DNA from: JAMQPK01 sp963761975
GTDB taxonomy: Bacteria > Acidobacteriota > Vicinamibacteria > Vicinamibacterales > JAMQPK01
Assembly: GCA_963761975.1 (NCBI GenBank)
Contig: CAVXIR010000002.1
Span: 1,426,001-1,490,000, forward strand
DNA: 64,000 nucleotides
Reading direction: 5' to 3'
Under the pieces are notes generated by a model. It worked only from the letters and a program-made list of their open reading frames with translations. It had not been told where the DNA came from and searched no databases. The position numbers and the translations under genes were made by a program. This document shows, piece after piece, positions 62,414 to 64,000 of this stretch; positions within the stretch are counted from its first letter, which is position 1; the number at the start of each line of letters is the position of its first letter.

Positions 62414-63238
62414 ATGCAGCATATACATACTCGCTTGCTCGGGGTGGCGTGTGTCACCTGGCTCGTCCTCGTCCTGTTGGCGGCAACGCCGAGCGGCGCG
62501 CAAATGGTGGCCCCCCCGCCCGCTGCGCCGCCGGCCATGCAGACGCAGCCGGCCGAGTTGCCCCTGACTGGCGATGCGCCCGACGAGGCCCATCGGCAGT
62601 CGCTCGGGTCTTGGGAGATCGACCTTCATGCGTTTGTCTCGCTTCCGCTCGCGACGATTCTGGGCGCGACGCTCGCGATGCGGCCTCGCAGGCGGGGCAC
62701 TCCTCCGCGCTCGTCCCAGGTCGTCCAGACGCAGATCATCCTGTCGATCATCGGAGCGCTTGTCATGATCGTCGTCGGCACGAGCCTGGCGCGCGCATTC
62801 GGCGTCGTCGGCGCTGCTGGCCTCGTGCGGTACCGCGCGAAGATCGACGATCCGAAAGATGCGGGCGTCATGCTGACGACGCTGGCTGTCGGCCTGGGAT
62901 GCGGTATCGGCGTCTACGGTCTTGCGGTGTTCGCCACCGTATTTCTAATGGCCGTGCTATGGGTCATCGAGTCTTTCGAGCCCAGCGCGAAGCAGGAGTT
63001 CATCCTCGAAGTCAAATCGAACAATGCCGCGAAGCTGCAGCCCACGGTCGAGGCTTTGCTGCGGCGGCGCCGCGTGAAATACGAGCTTCGCGAGTCGAAG
63101 CCCGAAGAGTTCTCGTACCTCGTGCAAATGCCGATGGACGTCAAGACCGACGGCATCTCGGCAGAAATCATCGCGCTCGATCCCGATCCGGGGACAGGCG
63201 TGGAGTGGAAAACGGAAGGCAAGAAGAAGGCGGCCTGA
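62414..63238 (+). CDS. DUF4956-type membrane protein
   Basis: A signal peptide (LLGVACVTWLVLVLLAATPSGAQ) and a Pro-rich stretch are followed by three or four helices around TQIILSIIGALVMIVVGTSLARAFGVVGAAGLVRYRAKIDDPKDAGVMLTTLAVGLGCGIGVYGLAVFATVFLMAVLWV. The FxxVGAAGLVRYRxKIxDPxDAG block is the hallmark of DUF4956 (MgtC-like). The cytosolic tail EFILEVKSNNAAKLQPTVEALLRRRRVKYELRESK is ACT-like. Function unknown; such genes often neighbour CYTH/VTC or CotH polyphosphate genes, not seen here. The PLD-like gene follows after 8 bp. Confidence 0.8.
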   Translation: MQHIHTRLLGVACVTWLVLVLLAATPSGAQMVAPPPAAPPAMQTQPAELPLTGDAPDEAHRQSLGSWEIDLHAFVSLPLATILGATLAMRPRRRGTPPRSSQVVQTQIILSIIGALVMIVVGTSLARAFGVVGAAGLVRYRAKIDDPKDAGVMLTTLAVGLGCGIGVYGLAVFATVFLMAVLWVIESFEPSAKQEFILEVKSNNAAKLQPTVEALLRRRRVKYELRESKPEEFSYLVQMPMDVKTDGISAEIIALDPDPGTGVEWKTEGKKKAA

Positions 63239-63246
63239 GGGAGCGC

Positions 63247-64000
63247 ATGAAGCTGATCATTCAACCCAAGGACGGCCTGACGCCGCTCATTGGGGCGATC
63301 AAGAAAGCCACCAAACAGATCGAAATTACGATCTTTCGATTCGATGTCAGAGAGCTTCAGCGTGCGCTCGAGAGCGCGGTCACTCGCGGCGTGAAGGTCC
63401 ACGCGCTGATTGCCCACACGTCGGGCGGCGGAGCGAAGAGGTTGCGCAAACTCGAGCTCGATCTGCTGTCCGCGGGGGTCACCGTCTCGCGCACAGACGA
63501 TGACTTGTTGCGGTATCACAACAAGATGGCGATGATTGACGGCGAGACGCTGTACGCCCTGGGCTTCAATTTCACCAGGCTCGACATCGAAAAAAGCCGC
63601 AGCATGGGGGTCGCAACCAAGAACAAGACGATCGTTGCCGAAGCCAACAAGCTGTTCGAAGCCGATTCGACCCGTCAGCCCTACACAGCGGGTCACGACA
63701 CGTTCCTGGTGAGCCCCGAGAACGCGCGGACCGGGCTCGCAAACTTCATCAGAGGTGCGAAGAAAGAGCTGCTGATCTACGATATGAAGATCAGCGATCG
63801 CCAGATGCTCAAGCTCCTTCAGGACCGTGTGAAAACCGGCGTCGATGTGCGCATCCTCGGTAAGGTCGGTAAAAAGGGGGAGGGGCTGAAAGCCGAGAGG
63901 ATGCCGGGCATGCGGCTCCACCTCCGCGCGATGCTCCGCGACGGCTCCGGGCTGTTCCTGGGAAGCATGAGCCTGCGGGCCGTCGAGCTCGACAAGCGGC
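63247..64000 (+). CDS. Phospholipase D-like protein, 3'-truncated by the window end
   Basis: The frame is open from ATG 63247 to the last base (251 codons). Translation shows MKLIIQPKDGLTPLIGAIKKATKQIEITIF, the first HKD motif HNKMAMID, then LGFNFTRLDIEKSRSMGV, and a second half (FIRGAKKELLIYDMKISDRQML) with HLRAMLRDGSGLFLGSMS in the place of the second HKD, where Lys is replaced by Arg. Members include cardiolipin synthases and nucleases; this one has no membrane segment in the visible part, so it may be soluble. The substrate is not known. Confidence 0.8.
   Translation, partial: MKLIIQPKDGLTPLIGAIKKATKQIEITIFRFDVRELQRALESAVTRGVKVHALIAHTSGGGAKRLRKLELDLLSAGVTVSRTDDDLLRYHNKMAMIDGETLYALGFNFTRLDIEKSRSMGVATKNKTIVAEANKLFEADSTRQPYTAGHDTFLVSPENARTGLANFIRGAKKELLIYDMKISDRQMLKLLQDRVKTGVDVRILGKVGKKGEGLKAERMPGMRLHLRAMLRDGSGLFLGSMSLRAVELDKR

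Noticed and set aside
1..64000. tRNA or rRNA genes
   Set aside because: No cloverleaf or rRNA-like conserved segments were recognised by eye; a covariance-model search would be needed to exclude small ones.

Overview
The window is GC-rich bacterial DNA, most likely from an Acidobacteriota genome, possibly class Vicinamibacteria. Three things point there: a VWFA-related protein of the acidobacterial type (50330-52570), small 'SLADVA' secreted proteins, and a gene order and intergenic repeat load familiar from that group. This assignment is inference; there is no rRNA gene here. I found no tRNA, rRNA, CRISPR array or phage genes.

Layout. 1-8063: a type IV pilus minor-pilin region with PilX-, PilY1-, PilV- and PilW-like genes, a zinc-ribbon TPR protein and two paralogous small secreted proteins, ending in an NtrC-type regulator (8060-9454). 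9458-10195: a repeat-bounded unit carrying a four-helix-bundle gene. 10198-18782: aroB, two membrane proteins (one GT-C-like glycosyltransferase), nadB, proS, tatC and tatA. 18847-25362: S41 protease, smc and a DUF4097 lipoprotein. 25404-28719: M48 peptidase, DoxX, an ArsR/SRPBCC pair and a cupredoxin. 28776-41762: the classic translation/RNA cluster on the minus strand, in transcription order asnS-rimO-rimP-nusA-infB-ylxP-rbfA-nrnA-truB-rpsO-pnp. 41787-45268: a TIM-barrel protein, an amgK/murU-like pair and a CYTH protein. 45352-50190: a membrane protein, MidA-like methyltransferase, Do-type protease and M24 peptidase. 50330-54204: secreted proteins. 54182-64000: glucan phosphorylase, two MFS transporters, transhydrogenase subunits, a CDP-alcohol phosphatidyltransferase, a ferritin-like protein, DUF4956 and a PLD-like gene cut by the window end.

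Two features stand out. First, intergenic spaces are full of short repeats of several kinds: (a) 7-bp-period arrays arranged as inverted pairs, one of which encloses a four-helix-bundle gene and has 25-bp terminal inverted repeats; (b) GGGGTCWGACCCC palindromes at gene edges, some read as protein (GSDP); (c) GTCCGGC-N-GCCGGAC hairpins; (d) two MITE-like inverted-repeat elements lying exactly on stop codons. Second, at least eight otherwise well-conserved genes, including rpsO and pnp, carry a single extra base that breaks the frame, and one more has an in-frame TAG. Assembly error is the simplest explanation, but the one-directional bias deserves a check against reads.

Many genes abut or overlap by 1-7 bp (ATGA junctions), so the housekeeping region is probably transcribed in long operons. 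A nested terminator/anti-terminator-like leader precedes rimP-nusA-infB.
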